A stretch of DNA of 64,000 nucleotides from Chloroflexota bacterium (GTDB lineage Bacteria; Chloroflexota; Anaerolineae; UBA7937; B3-Chlor). The stretch is from NCBI GenBank assembly GCA_030603665.1, contig JAUVXJ010000007.1, positions 62,001 to 126,000 of the forward strand. Direction: 5' to 3'. A program made the translations under genes and the position numbers. Positions 54,396 to 62,534 of the stretch are shown piece by piece. Within the stretch, counting starts at the first letter, position 1; every line of letters starts with the position of its first letter. A model generated the notes under the pieces. That model did not search any database. It was not told the origin of the DNA and worked only from the letters and a program-made list of their open reading frames with translations.

Positions 54396-54771
54396 AGCCT
54401 ATAACTGGTGGGGCAAAGGGTAGGCCCTTCAGGGTCCTGGTGAGAGCGGAGTGGGACCTGCACTCCGCCGCCGACGCTCCGACTCCTGCTGATCCGACAA
54501 GGATGGCATACTTCGTGCGATCCGTCGGCCCCTGGTAGCGCGCCCAGTGCGGCGTCCGGCAAGGTTGCCAGAGTTGTCGTGGATGACTCCCCGATTCCCC
54601 GTTTCAACGACACTCTTGGCCTGAATTGCGCGATTGCACTTGCGGCGCCCGTTTCCGTGTATCTCAAGCGGGTAAGCATTCTGGCACCAATGCCAGCGTC
54701 CATTCACACGAGGACAGTCGACGGTGAAAGAGAAGCTGCGCTGGCCTGAGTCATCCCCAGAAGGAGGGACA
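54396..54771. other. Gene-free spacer
   Basis: About 375 bases between the nucleotidyltransferase-like and Roadblock-V4R genes. No RNA gene, convincing promoter or terminator is visible; open frames here have no start signals or family resemblance. Confidence 0.4.
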
Positions 54772-55599
54772 ATGGAAGATATCCTTGGAGATATCGGTGC
54801 AGTGGTAGGAGTAGCAGGCTGCTTCGTCTGCGACGCCGAAGGACAGATACTGGCATCCACTCTGCCCGAGGTGTTCGAGGAAGGCATCCTCGCCACGGTA
54901 AGCCGCACCATTACTCAGACCACCGCTGGCCTATTCATCGCCCGGCGGCGCAAGGTTCAGGAGATCGATCTTCTCTTCGACGAGGGGCGAGTAGTCATCA
55001 AGCCCCTGCGAACGGGCTGCCTGTGCATCCTGTGCGAACGCAACATGAATGTGCCCCTTCTGAACCTCACCGCCGACGTGGCCGCCAGGAAGCTTTCAGA
55101 GGCCATGAGAAGGGACGGTTCCGAACCTGAGGCCATCCAGGACGAGGAGCCGCCCATGGATTTGGTGCTGCACGGTATCGTCGACGCCTACCCGGACGTG
55201 GTAAGGCCAGTCATGGATTTCGAGCAGAGCCTGCCCGATGGCAAGCGACAGTCAGCCTCGAATGCCCTCGGTCAGCGGGCCGGGGAGGCAATCTTCCAGA
55301 GGCGATACTCAAGTATGAACGTGCCGGCCGCCATACCTCAGGTGCTGGAAATGGTGGCAGTGCCGGCAGTAAGCCCCTTCGCCATAGCCAACTCGCAAGG
55401 GAATAGCCTTGATGTGCTAGCCTGCCCGTTCTGTAGGAACCTGTCTGCCTCCTCGCCGCGCTGCCACTTCCTGGCCGGCCTGGTCGAGGGACTGCTGAAG
55501 TCCGTGCCCGGCCTGGAAGATGCGGAGGTTACCGAGACTCGGTGTCGGGCCCGAGGTGACGACACCTGTAGCTTCTTGGCGAACCCGAAGCCTCAATAG
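54772..55599 (+). CDS. Roadblock/LC7-like domain fused to V4R (4-vinyl reductase) domain
   Basis: This protein has about 275 residues. The N-terminal about 100 residues match a Roadblock/LC7 dimerisation fold (DILGDIGAVVGVAGCFVCDAEG, then TTAGLFIARRRKVQEIDL). The C-terminal part (about 125-275) is a V4R small-molecule domain with three Cys late in the domain (CPFCRN and CHF) and the diagnostic ETRCRARGDDTCSFLA. Roadblock proteins regulate small GTPases; V4R domains bind hydrophobic ligands or a metal. No GTPase gene is adjacent. AAGGAGG 6 bases before ATG 54772 defines the start. A small membrane protein follows and may be a partner. Confidence 0.8.
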   Translation: MEDILGDIGAVVGVAGCFVCDAEGQILASTLPEVFEEGILATVSRTITQTTAGLFIARRRKVQEIDLLFDEGRVVIKPLRTGCLCILCERNMNVPLLNLTADVAARKLSEAMRRDGSEPEAIQDEEPPMDLVLHGIVDAYPDVVRPVMDFEQSLPDGKRQSASNALGQRAGEAIFQRRYSSMNVPAAIPQVLEMVAVPAVSPFAIANSQGNSLDVLACPFCRNLSASSPRCHFLAGLVEGLLKSVPGLEDAEVTETRCRARGDDTCSFLANPKPQ

Positions 55600-55695
55600 A
55601 CCTACAGTAACAGGCTGGCAGAGGATGGCCGGTATTATCCGGGGCTCAGACAGTGCTTGGCCCCTTAGCGCCCTAAAGGAAAGGAGAATGTAGAC

Positions 55696-56040
55696 GTGTT
55701 GGTACAGTCGCCCGATTGGTTCAGGCTCTTTCTGGAGGCGGTCCAAGTGATAGCCATGGTTGTCCTGTTGGTGGTGCTCGTGCGCGCGGGACGCAGATAC
55801 CCCGAGATCGCCACTACATCCTGGCAGTGGGTGGTCGTTGGCTTCACCATGATGCTTTTCGCCTCGCTGGTCGACTTCACGGACGAGGTTTTCAACTACA
55901 AAGCTGCCTACATGCCCAATCTCTTCGCCACGTTCATCTCGGAGGCCGGCATGATCGGCGGACTCATCCTCGCCGCCATGGGCTTCTCCACATGGTTCGA
56001 GTTCATGGCCAGGTTCCTGGGACTGAGACCCAAGGAGTAA
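55696..56040 (+). CDS. Small membrane protein of unknown function
   Basis: This 114-residue protein has three likely transmembrane helices (about 15-33, 44-62, 80-100) with a short acidic loop DFTDEVFNYK between the second and third. GTG start with GGAG about 10 bases upstream. It follows the Roadblock-V4R gene by 96 bases on the same strand, so a sensor-anchor relationship is possible but unproven. I recognise no family. Confidence 0.65.
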   Translation: MLVQSPDWFRLFLEAVQVIAMVVLLVVLVRAGRRYPEIATTSWQWVVVGFTMMLFASLVDFTDEVFNYKAAYMPNLFATFISEAGMIGGLILAAMGFSTWFEFMARFLGLRPKE

Positions 56041-56227
56041 GCCACCAGGGCATTCCTCCACTGCCGCAGTGCCGGCGCCAACCACACCTGGTGTCGCGTC
56101 GTGTGTATCTCGACCGTTGTGATTTCTCGACGATGGGATAGCGGGATGCGGCCCGAGCACCATCCACGGACGCCGTCCGGGCAGCTCAGCCCTCGACAGC
56201 TTCAGCGGCAGGCCAAGATTCTGGGAT

Positions 56228-56660
56228 CTAAGCCCCCGATACCGGTCCCCCAGGTGCTCGCACCAGCAGTATCGGCTTGGTCGTACCTTCCAGGACCTTG
56301 GCCGCTACACTGCCAAACACCCACCGCCCAACCCCGCCGCGCCCGTGAGTAGACATGGCGATCAGGTCAACCTTGTTGACCTCGGCATAGTCCATAATCT
56401 CCGCAACTGAGCGTGAGCCATGCCTGATCGTGTGGCGGGCATTGACCCCCCTTGCCAAGCAGCGCTTGCCCTACCTCTGTCAAGCGCTCCTCAGCCTCAT
56501 CCCGCTCCTGGGCCGCGGTCGTTGGGAGGACCCACGACCCCGGGGAGACCTGAAGAAGGATCACCTCTGCACCGTGAGCAGCTGCCATGTCCTGCACTTG
56601 GGACACCATTGCTTGAGCCAGGTCGGATCCATCCAGCGGAACAAGCATACGATCGTGCAT
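56228..56660 (-). pseudogene. Universal stress protein (UspA family) with a frameshift
   Basis: The first frame (from 56660) encodes MHDRMLVPLDGSDLAQAM, the canonical UspA start, through about residue 70. The second frame encodes IMDYAEVNKVDLIAMSTHGR, the GGVGRWVFGSVAAKVLEG nucleotide-binding segment and KPILLVRAPG. The frames meet at a run of six G on the - strand (56446-56451); five G would join them into one protein of about 144 residues, the normal length. It may be a sequencing or assembly error, a real null allele or a slippery phase-variable tract. Confidence 0.8.
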
Positions 56661-56702
56661 AGAACCACCCGCGTTCTGTTATTCCACATGGAGTGCTCGC
56701 GT

Positions 56703-56731
56703 TTGGCAATCTGTGTCGAAACTGGTATAAT
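56703..56731 (+). promoter_or_regulatory. Promoter of the metallophosphoesterase gene
   Basis: TTGGCA, 17 bases, TATAAT, giving a leader of about 90 bases. Confidence 0.65.
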
Positions 56732-56827
56732 CGGTGATACTATTCACCACCAGGGGTGCAGCCGGGTTCCTGGTCCCGGCTCGTCATCCGAGCCACGTCA
56801 TGAGCACACGGAAAGGACGGTATCTCT

Positions 56828-57781
56828 ATGGCCAAGACCAAGTTCCTGTTCTCCACCGATTTTCACGGCTCAGAGACGGTTTGGCGCAAGTTCCTCAATG
56901 CGGCCAAGTACTTTGATCTGGATGCTCTGGTCCTGAGCGGTGATATGACCGGCAAGCTGCTGATACCTATCGTCAAACGGCCCGACGGCAAATACGATGC
57001 CAGCCTCTACGGTGAGCCCTACGTCTTGACCGAAGAAGAACTCCCCGAGTTCGAGAAGAAATGCCGGATGATCACCTACATACCCTACCGCACAACCGCA
57101 GAAGAGGTGGAGCGCATCGCCGCCGATGAACAATACAAAGAGGACCTCTTCGAGAGGAGGGAGGGCGAGATTGTAGAGCATTGGCTCACCCTCATTCCGG
57201 ATCGAGTGCCTCCAGACTGCAAAGTCATCATCAGCCCCGGCAATGACGACAAGCACTCCATCGATGACGTGATTCGGGCTGACCCCAACCCCCAGGTGAT
57301 CTTCGGCGAGGAAGAGGTCATAGACCTTGACGATGAGCACGAGGTCCTGTGCTTTGGGTGGTCCAATCCAACCCCCTTCGATTCACCTCGAGAGTGCTGC
57401 GAGGAGGAGCTGGAGGAGAGGCTGGAACACACGGTGGCCAAGGTCAAGAACATGGAAACAGCCGTGTTCTGCATTCACGTACCGCCGTACGACAGCTTCA
57501 TCGACCAGGCACCGATGCTTGATAAAGACCTATCGGTCACTGTCCGAGGCGGTCACACCCACATGGTGCCCGTGGGCTCTACGGCTGTTCGCAAGATAAT
57601 CGAGAAATACCAGCCTCTGCTGGGACTGCACGGTCACATTCATGAGAGTCCGGGACGCATCAAACTGGGTCGATGTGAGTGCCTCAATCCAGGCAGCGAA
57701 TACGGGGAAGGCATCCTCAAGGGGTTCCTGGTCGAGATCGATGGAACGAAGCTGACCCAGCTGCGTAGAATCGACGCCTGA
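56828..57781 (+). CDS. Calcineurin-like metallophosphoesterase
   Basis: This 317-residue protein has the full two-metal set: STDFHGSE (D-x-H), LVLSGDMTGK (GD), SPGNDDKH (GND), IHVPP (His) and LLGLHGHIHES (GHxH). An insertion of about 100 residues between the second and third motifs, with a Glu-rich helix, is unusual and may set specificity. Substrate (phosphodiester, nucleotide or lipid) unknown. Own promoter and terminator make it monocistronic. Confidence 0.9.
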   Translation: MAKTKFLFSTDFHGSETVWRKFLNAAKYFDLDALVLSGDMTGKLLIPIVKRPDGKYDASLYGEPYVLTEEELPEFEKKCRMITYIPYRTTAEEVERIAADEQYKEDLFERREGEIVEHWLTLIPDRVPPDCKVIISPGNDDKHSIDDVIRADPNPQVIFGEEEVIDLDDEHEVLCFGWSNPTPFDSPRECCEEELEERLEHTVAKVKNMETAVFCIHVPPYDSFIDQAPMLDKDLSVTVRGGHTHMVPVGSTAVRKIIEKYQPLLGLHGHIHESPGRIKLGRCECLNPGSEYGEGILKGFLVEIDGTKLTQLRRIDA

Positions 57782-57811
57782 TCCGGCACCTCAACGAAGC
57801 GGAGTTCACGC

Positions 57812-57843
57812 ACAGCGCCCCACTCGCAGGAGTGGGGCGCTGT
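57812..57843. terminator. Perfect 14-bp bidirectional hairpin
   Basis: Perfect 14-base stem ACAGCGCCCCACTC with a GCAG tetraloop between the convergent metallophosphoesterase and nucleotidyltransferase-like genes; no long T run. Confidence 0.75.
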
Positions 57844-57877
57844 TACTGTACACAGGGCTGCGCGCTACCATGTCGTG

Positions 57878-58657
57878 TCAGTACTTGTGAGCCACCACGT
57901 CTTCCGGCAACTCGTACCAGCGCTTCTTCTCGCCGATTCTGGCCCGAATCTTCCACTTCCTCGACTTGGGCTCGTCCTCAATGACACGACGCAGCTGGGC
58001 TAGGCGCTGGACAACAACCTCGCTCTCCTTCTCCTCCAGATAATCCGCGGCCAAGTCGATCATCTTGTCGATGTTCATGGTCAGCGTCTTGTACCATCCC
58101 CAGTCGCCGCTGCACAGCTTGGCAATGAACGCGGGATCTATGGTGTCCAGGCCGTCACCCTCCGCGATGTCATGGTCATGAAGCATGGCGAAGCTGTCTT
58201 TGACATCCTTCTCGTTCAGCTCAACGACCTGCATCTTGGACAGCAATAACTCCTCGATGGGCACGGTGTATTCGTCCCGTTCCAGCCGGCCGACGAAGTT
58301 CAGTTCGTGGCACATCACGAACACGTCTAGCATGACATCTGCGTCGTATCCCAGCTCCGGATGGTCGAAGAGCAGTCTCCGGTGCCCTTGGAGCGCATTG
58401 AACCGCACGTTGGGCTCATAGCCCAGGTCCACCATCACGTGCCCGACCTCCGTCCGCTGGCTGCGGTAACCAATGAAATCCACATCGCCATAGGTGCGCG
58501 CCATGGATCGATGCGCGGCGCTAGGGCAATGCAGTTTCACCGCCACGCCCCCGATCACCCTCAGCTGCAGCCCCTTGTCCCGAGCAGCGTCCACCACCCG
58601 GTGCACTTCCTCTTCCATGGTTACTGTTCGCTCCGAGTTCTCCTGTTCTGCTTCCAT
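57878..58657 (-). CDS. Nucleotidyltransferase-fold protein, copy 2
   Basis: This 259-residue paralogue of the protein at 53499 has RVIGGVAVKLH (GG), YGDVDFIGY (DxD), MLDVFVM (third Asp), then LLLSKMQVVELNEKDVKD, a close match to LLLQKVQIVRLSGKDFKD of copy 1. The C-terminal EPKSRKWKIRARIGEKKRWYE matches the tail of copy 1. The N-terminal about 25 residues are acidic and differ. AGGAG about 9 bases upstream supports the ATG. It is the last gene of a three-gene - strand unit. Confidence 0.78.
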   Translation of the reverse strand: MEAEQENSERTVTMEEEVHRVVDAARDKGLQLRVIGGVAVKLHCPSAAHRSMARTYGDVDFIGYRSQRTEVGHVMVDLGYEPNVRFNALQGHRRLLFDHPELGYDADVMLDVFVMCHELNFVGRLERDEYTVPIEELLLSKMQVVELNEKDVKDSFAMLHDHDIAEGDGLDTIDPAFIAKLCSGDWGWYKTLTMNIDKMIDLAADYLEEKESEVVVQRLAQLRRVIEDEPKSRKWKIRARIGEKKRWYELPEDVVAHKY

Positions 58658-58663
58658 GGGTTA

Positions 58664-59128
58664 TCACTCCTCTCGGGGACCTACCAATCCCTCCGGTAAC
58701 GACCTAGCTGCGACCAACTGCATCACTTCAAAGCGGAGGACCGAAGCGTCCAGCGTCAAGTCGGAAGCTGGGATCTCTACGAACTCCTCGTTGTCGGTAT
58801 GCAGCCTCACCGCGAATCTGCCATACCCCTCGTGCACGAGCGACACTTGCGAGATATCATCCCAGCGGCGCGTAACAGGCGATGTCCTGCCCCTCTGCAA
58901 CTCGAAACCATCACTGTCCCAAGAGAACCTGGCATGGTGGCGAGTTATGTACCACCAAGTCCCCCCCACGATCGACACCGTGAGGTTACCCACAATGACA
59001 GGCCAGCCGATAAAGAAGTCCTTCAAGATCAAGTAGTTCGCTCCAATCCAGGCCACGGAAACCAGAACGAAGAAAATGCCCACCGACCTAGCGAAGTTCA
59101 TGCGCTGCCAGGGTGCGACCGTCCTCAT
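58664..59128 (-). CDS. Two-helix membrane protein with PH-like cytoplasmic domain
   Basis: This 154-residue protein has two transmembrane helices (about 12-30 and 38-58) and a beta-rich tail WDSDGFELQRGRTSPVTRRW, like the bacterial pleckstrin-homology domains of small membrane proteins. Function unknown. Its ATG at 59128 overlaps the stop of the upstream gene (ATGA), so the two are translationally coupled; a GTG at 59137 is possible but less likely. Confidence 0.7.
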   Translation of the reverse strand: MRTVAPWQRMNFARSVGIFFVLVSVAWIGANYLILKDFFIGWPVIVGNLTVSIVGGTWWYITRHHARFSWDSDGFELQRGRTSPVTRRWDDISQVSLVHEGYGRFAVRLHTDNEEFVEIPASDLTLDASVLRFEVMQLVAARSLPEGLVGPREE

Positions 59129-59601
59129 TTGAAGCACCTGACGATCTTGACCAGCCGTCGGCCCACATGAGATTCCGAGTTCACTACCTCCTGAGAACTC
59201 AGATCGACCAGAGCGATGCCGATCTCACGAAGGGTGGTGCTTTGCACCATGGACTTGGCTTTCCTGGAAAATGGGCCTTCCTGAGGGACAACAAGCCAGG
59301 CCCATGCAAACTCTTGCTGCTTCAAGAAGGTAGCGATGGTGTTCAAGACCGGGTGCAGGTGCTTCAGTTCTGGGTCCTGGGAATAGGCGAAGCAGGCGAC
59401 GTAGTAGTTGGGTGTGGTCAGCCAGGCAGCTACCTTGGACAAGAAGAAGCCCTTGGGCCTCACCGTGGCGGTGACAAACATGTCGAATACCACATCGCCC
59501 ATCGGATACTCCCAGAAGGACTCCGTGAAGTCCGCTGTCCATCTCGCGGATCCCAGCATGAGGTTGTCCTCCAACCTCACCAAGTAGTCGTTGACATCCA
59601 T
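59125..59601 (-). CDS. Hypothetical protein, first gene of a three-gene unit
   Basis: This 158-residue soluble protein with an alpha/beta pattern contains a central PNYYVACFAYSQDPELKHLHPV and ends RRLVKIVRCFK. No motif or family recognised. It has a promoter about 50 bases upstream and is coupled to the PH-like membrane protein by a 4-base overlap. Confidence 0.65.
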   Translation of the reverse strand: MDVNDYLVRLEDNLMLGSARWTADFTESFWEYPMGDVVFDMFVTATVRPKGFFLSKVAAWLTTPNYYVACFAYSQDPELKHLHPVLNTIATFLKQQEFAWAWLVVPQEGPFSRKAKSMVQSTTLREIGIALVDLSSQEVVNSESHVGRRLVKIVRCFK

Positions 59602-59649
59602 CTCTCACGTCCGTCCGATGGCGGCTCGATTCTGCCCGAGCTTTCGCCT

Positions 59650-59678
59650 ATTGTAGCACAACGCCGAATCGGGAGCAA
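59650..59678 (-). promoter_or_regulatory. Promoter of the 59601-57878 operon
   Basis: On the - strand TTGCTC, 17 bases, TACAAT. The remainder of the 59602-59979 gap holds only the permease terminator. Confidence 0.55.
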
Positions 59679-59905
59679 CCCCACATCATCGAAGCGACGG
59701 GACACGCCCTTAGTGACGATCGATGTTGGCAGCCTTGGCGGGCCACAAAGAAGGGCGATCAGCCTGGGGAAGAGAGCCACCATCTCGGCGGACTGTGCAA
59801 CCCACAGCGTTCCCCACAGGACTATCCACCGCCAGGTCAGACCCACCTGGAACCTTCCTGCCTGAGTGCGGTGGTGAACAGGTCACACCATCTTGACAGT
59901 AGAGG

Positions 59906-59946
59906 AAGGCTCTCCGTGAGCCTTTGAGGTTCCCACGGAGAGCCTT
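59906..59946 (-). terminator. 13-bp hairpin after the APC permease gene
   Basis: Perfect 13-base inverted repeat AAGGCTCTCCGTG with a 15-base loop, starting about 34 bases after the permease stop on the - strand. Confidence 0.65.
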
Positions 59947-59979
59947 GAGCTACGCCACGAACGAAAGAACAGAGAGATC

Positions 59980-61686
59980 CTATTCCGGCGGAATCTCGGC
60001 GAAGATCGTGGTCAGGTCGGCGCCAACGCGCTGGGCCCTCCTGCGACCCCAGAAGTACATTCCCGAGGCGATGAGGATCAGCACCACGGTGAACCAGAAG
60101 GGGACGCTGATCCAGTTGCCGGTGAGCGGGCCAAACCCCCAGCCGTTGGGCAAGAAGGTGATGCCCAAAGCCAGAAGGAGGTTGGCCGCAGCGGCCAACC
60201 ATCCCAGGATCCGCACGGTGTTCGCGCTCTGTCGCCACGGTGCCCGCTCGAAGACCTCTGGCATCCTTGACGGGAACAGAGCACAGGAAACTGCCACGCC
60301 GATGAAGAACAGGGCGTCCCACATGTCGGTGGCTACCACAGCGCCGCTGGGGGTGATCCACTCCTGTCCGAAGGGACTGTGGAGAAACACTAGGTTGAGG
60401 CCGTCAGGCCCGAAGAGGTTCGCCTCGGCCACCACGCCCAGCAACGCCGCCACGGAGGTGATGATTATGGCATTCACGGGGGAGTGCCACTTCTCGTTGA
60501 TGTCAGCCACCCACTCCGGCAGGATGCGGTCGAAGCCCATGGCGAACATCATCCGCGAGCAAGTCAGAAGGAAAGGCGGGATGTCGTTGGCCACCCACAG
60601 CATGCCGAAGGCCAATAGCAGCCAGCCGAAGAACTGCCCGCCTTGGGCACCAAACTGCCCATAGGCCACCAAGCCTGCAAAGGTCGGCATCCACGCTCCG
60701 ATAGGCGTCAAGCCTGCGTCCGCATAGCTTCCCGCCCCCTGACCCAGGTAACCCACGGCATCTAGCAAGCTGAAGCCCGTCGCGGCATCAACTCCGGCCA
60801 TGCTGCCCGCCCGCGCCAGGAAGAAGGAGATGGTCATGTAGATGGTCATGATGACGATCCCCGAGATCAAGATGGCCCGAGGCAGGTTGCGGCTGGCCTC
60901 CTTCACCTCGCCAGCGACGAACGTCGCGGCCGCGTACCCGATGTACGCCCAGTAGGCGAAGAAGCTGGCCGTGAACACCGCGCTCCAGTAGCTGCCCGAA
61001 GACGCCATTCCCTGAGCCAGCGCCGCCTGAGTGTATTCCGAGGCGGCGTGCCCGGTGAACAGTTGCGTTCCAGCCTCCATGTTGGCTGGGCTAGCCAGCA
61101 GGAAGACCAGGTAGACCAACACCAGGACCGCTGCCGGGACCCAGAAGATGATGTGCAACAGGTATCCCGTCATCCTTGTGCCCAGAGCCCCGATGCCGCT
61201 GAAGACGGCGATGACCACGATGCCGAAGATGGTCATGAACCAGGGGTTCGCCAGTGAGCTGGTGTCGACCCCCGCCAGGCTGCCGAAGATCAGGCTCGCC
61301 TCGAAAGTGGCCACCGCGATCAGGCCGTAGGAGACAGCCACAGAGAGGAACTCCAGCATTGTTGCCACGAAGGCGAAGCCGGGGTTTAGGATCCTCGACA
61401 TGAAGACATAGCCTCCACCCGAGCGGGGCATCGCTGCTGACAGCACCATGAACGTGTAGATCGACAGCAGCATCAAGAGCCCCACCAGGAAGAAGGCCAT
61501 AATCATGGGGTGTATGCCGAGGAAGAACTCAGACGGCATAACCGACTCAGCACCAATGGACTGGAATACACGTTTCTGCCAACCCAGGCCAACCACGTTG
61601 GCGATAGCCAGAATCACCGCGGTGACGAATCCGACCTCACGCACCAACCCGGTCGCCTTTCGGGCAAACAAGGTCTTCTCTCCCAT
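59980..61686 (-). CDS. APC-family amino acid/polyamine permease
   Basis: This 568-residue membrane transporter has about 12-14 helices. The first helix region ILAIANVVGLGWQKRVF holds the unwound APC substrate/ion site, although its glycine signature is modified from GxGIF. SAAMPRSGGGYVFMSRILNP is the conserved APC loop after helix 2. A C-terminal extension of about 100 residues adds two helices and ends in an acidic tail. Substrate likely an amino acid or amine. Its mRNA has a leader of about 160 bases from a strong promoter. It is monocistronic with its own terminator. Confidence 0.9.
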   Translation of the reverse strand: MGEKTLFARKATGLVREVGFVTAVILAIANVVGLGWQKRVFQSIGAESVMPSEFFLGIHPMIMAFFLVGLLMLLSIYTFMVLSAAMPRSGGGYVFMSRILNPGFAFVATMLEFLSVAVSYGLIAVATFEASLIFGSLAGVDTSSLANPWFMTIFGIVVIAVFSGIGALGTRMTGYLLHIIFWVPAAVLVLVYLVFLLASPANMEAGTQLFTGHAASEYTQAALAQGMASSGSYWSAVFTASFFAYWAYIGYAAATFVAGEVKEASRNLPRAILISGIVIMTIYMTISFFLARAGSMAGVDAATGFSLLDAVGYLGQGAGSYADAGLTPIGAWMPTFAGLVAYGQFGAQGGQFFGWLLLAFGMLWVANDIPPFLLTCSRMMFAMGFDRILPEWVADINEKWHSPVNAIIITSVAALLGVVAEANLFGPDGLNLVFLHSPFGQEWITPSGAVVATDMWDALFFIGVAVSCALFPSRMPEVFERAPWRQSANTVRILGWLAAAANLLLALGITFLPNGWGFGPLTGNWISVPFWFTVVLILIASGMYFWGRRRAQRVGADLTTIFAEIPPE

Positions 61687-61851
61687 CTCTGAAACCTCCT
61701 ATTTCCCTTCAATGGGCATTCTAGCGTCTCGTGGTTTCAAAACGGAATCGTCAGCATTCTCGATTGGCACCACCTCCTCGTGCAACCCATATGAATGTGC
61801 GAACCTGACCAGAGAAACCTGTTCGCGGCGTCCCGGTCCACCGGATACACT

Positions 61852-61880
61852 ATGATAGCACATATCTCGCAACTTGTCAA
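61852..61880 (-). promoter_or_regulatory. Promoter of the APC permease gene
   Basis: On the - strand TTGACA, 17 bases, TATCAT. Confidence 0.65.
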
Positions 61881-62471
61881 GTCCTGACTCACGCCACGCG
61901 TGTTGAGCACTCATGCAAATTGCGGTAGCGTGCACAGGGGCGCCTGATGATTCGTTTGTTGTGACCTCGAACCTGTCATTCGTCATGTCGTGGACCTTTG
62001 CCACCTCTCGTCCCCATTCTGCCATCACTCCAGCAGCGCAACCAGCAGGCGTATCTTGAGCAGATGCCGCATCGGATTCGCCGTGGCGTGCCACCGCCAT
62101 GCCTGCCCTTGTCTGCGGTTGTCCTGCAACGCTTCTCAATACCCGCTCACCGAGAGGAGCGCCAGTATGCGTCGGTCGGACGTGCCCAGTACCCTTTGTG
62201 CAAACTACAACCCGATGGCTCCCGCAAAGTTTCGTGGCCATCTGTGCCTGCTGCTCCTGCCGCGCCGGAAGCACCACCGACCATCCGGCGGACCCTTCGC
62301 AGTCCGTCGAGTGGTCTTCTCAGTGCTCACCAGGCCGCGGACAGAGGGTACTGGGCATAGATTCCTGAGGATTGGCTCCCGGTCGGTCGAGTTCGGTAGA
62401 GATCGAAGGTCGCCTCACATAGAGCGATCAAGCAGCGCCCTGCACTCCCTGACATGCATGGAACGCACCCG
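61881..62471. other. Gene-free spacer
   Basis: About 590 bases between two divergent promoters. Frames on both strands are open for long stretches, but none has a start signal or family resemblance and the longest crosses the permease promoter. No RNA gene recognised. Confidence 0.4.
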
Positions 62472-62500
62472 TTGCCTTGACAGTGGCGATTCAGTATAAT
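62472..62500 (+). promoter_or_regulatory. Promoter of selA
   Basis: TTGCCT, 17 bases, TATAAT. The -10 box overlaps the first in-frame ATG (62499), so translation must start further downstream. Confidence 0.55.
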
Positions 62501-62534
62501 GAACCGAGCCACAACACTCACTATTGGAAGCCGC

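Noticed and set aside
61699..62277. Open frame of 192 codons on the - strand before the APC permease
   Set aside because: It crosses the consensus permease promoter and shows no family resemblance.
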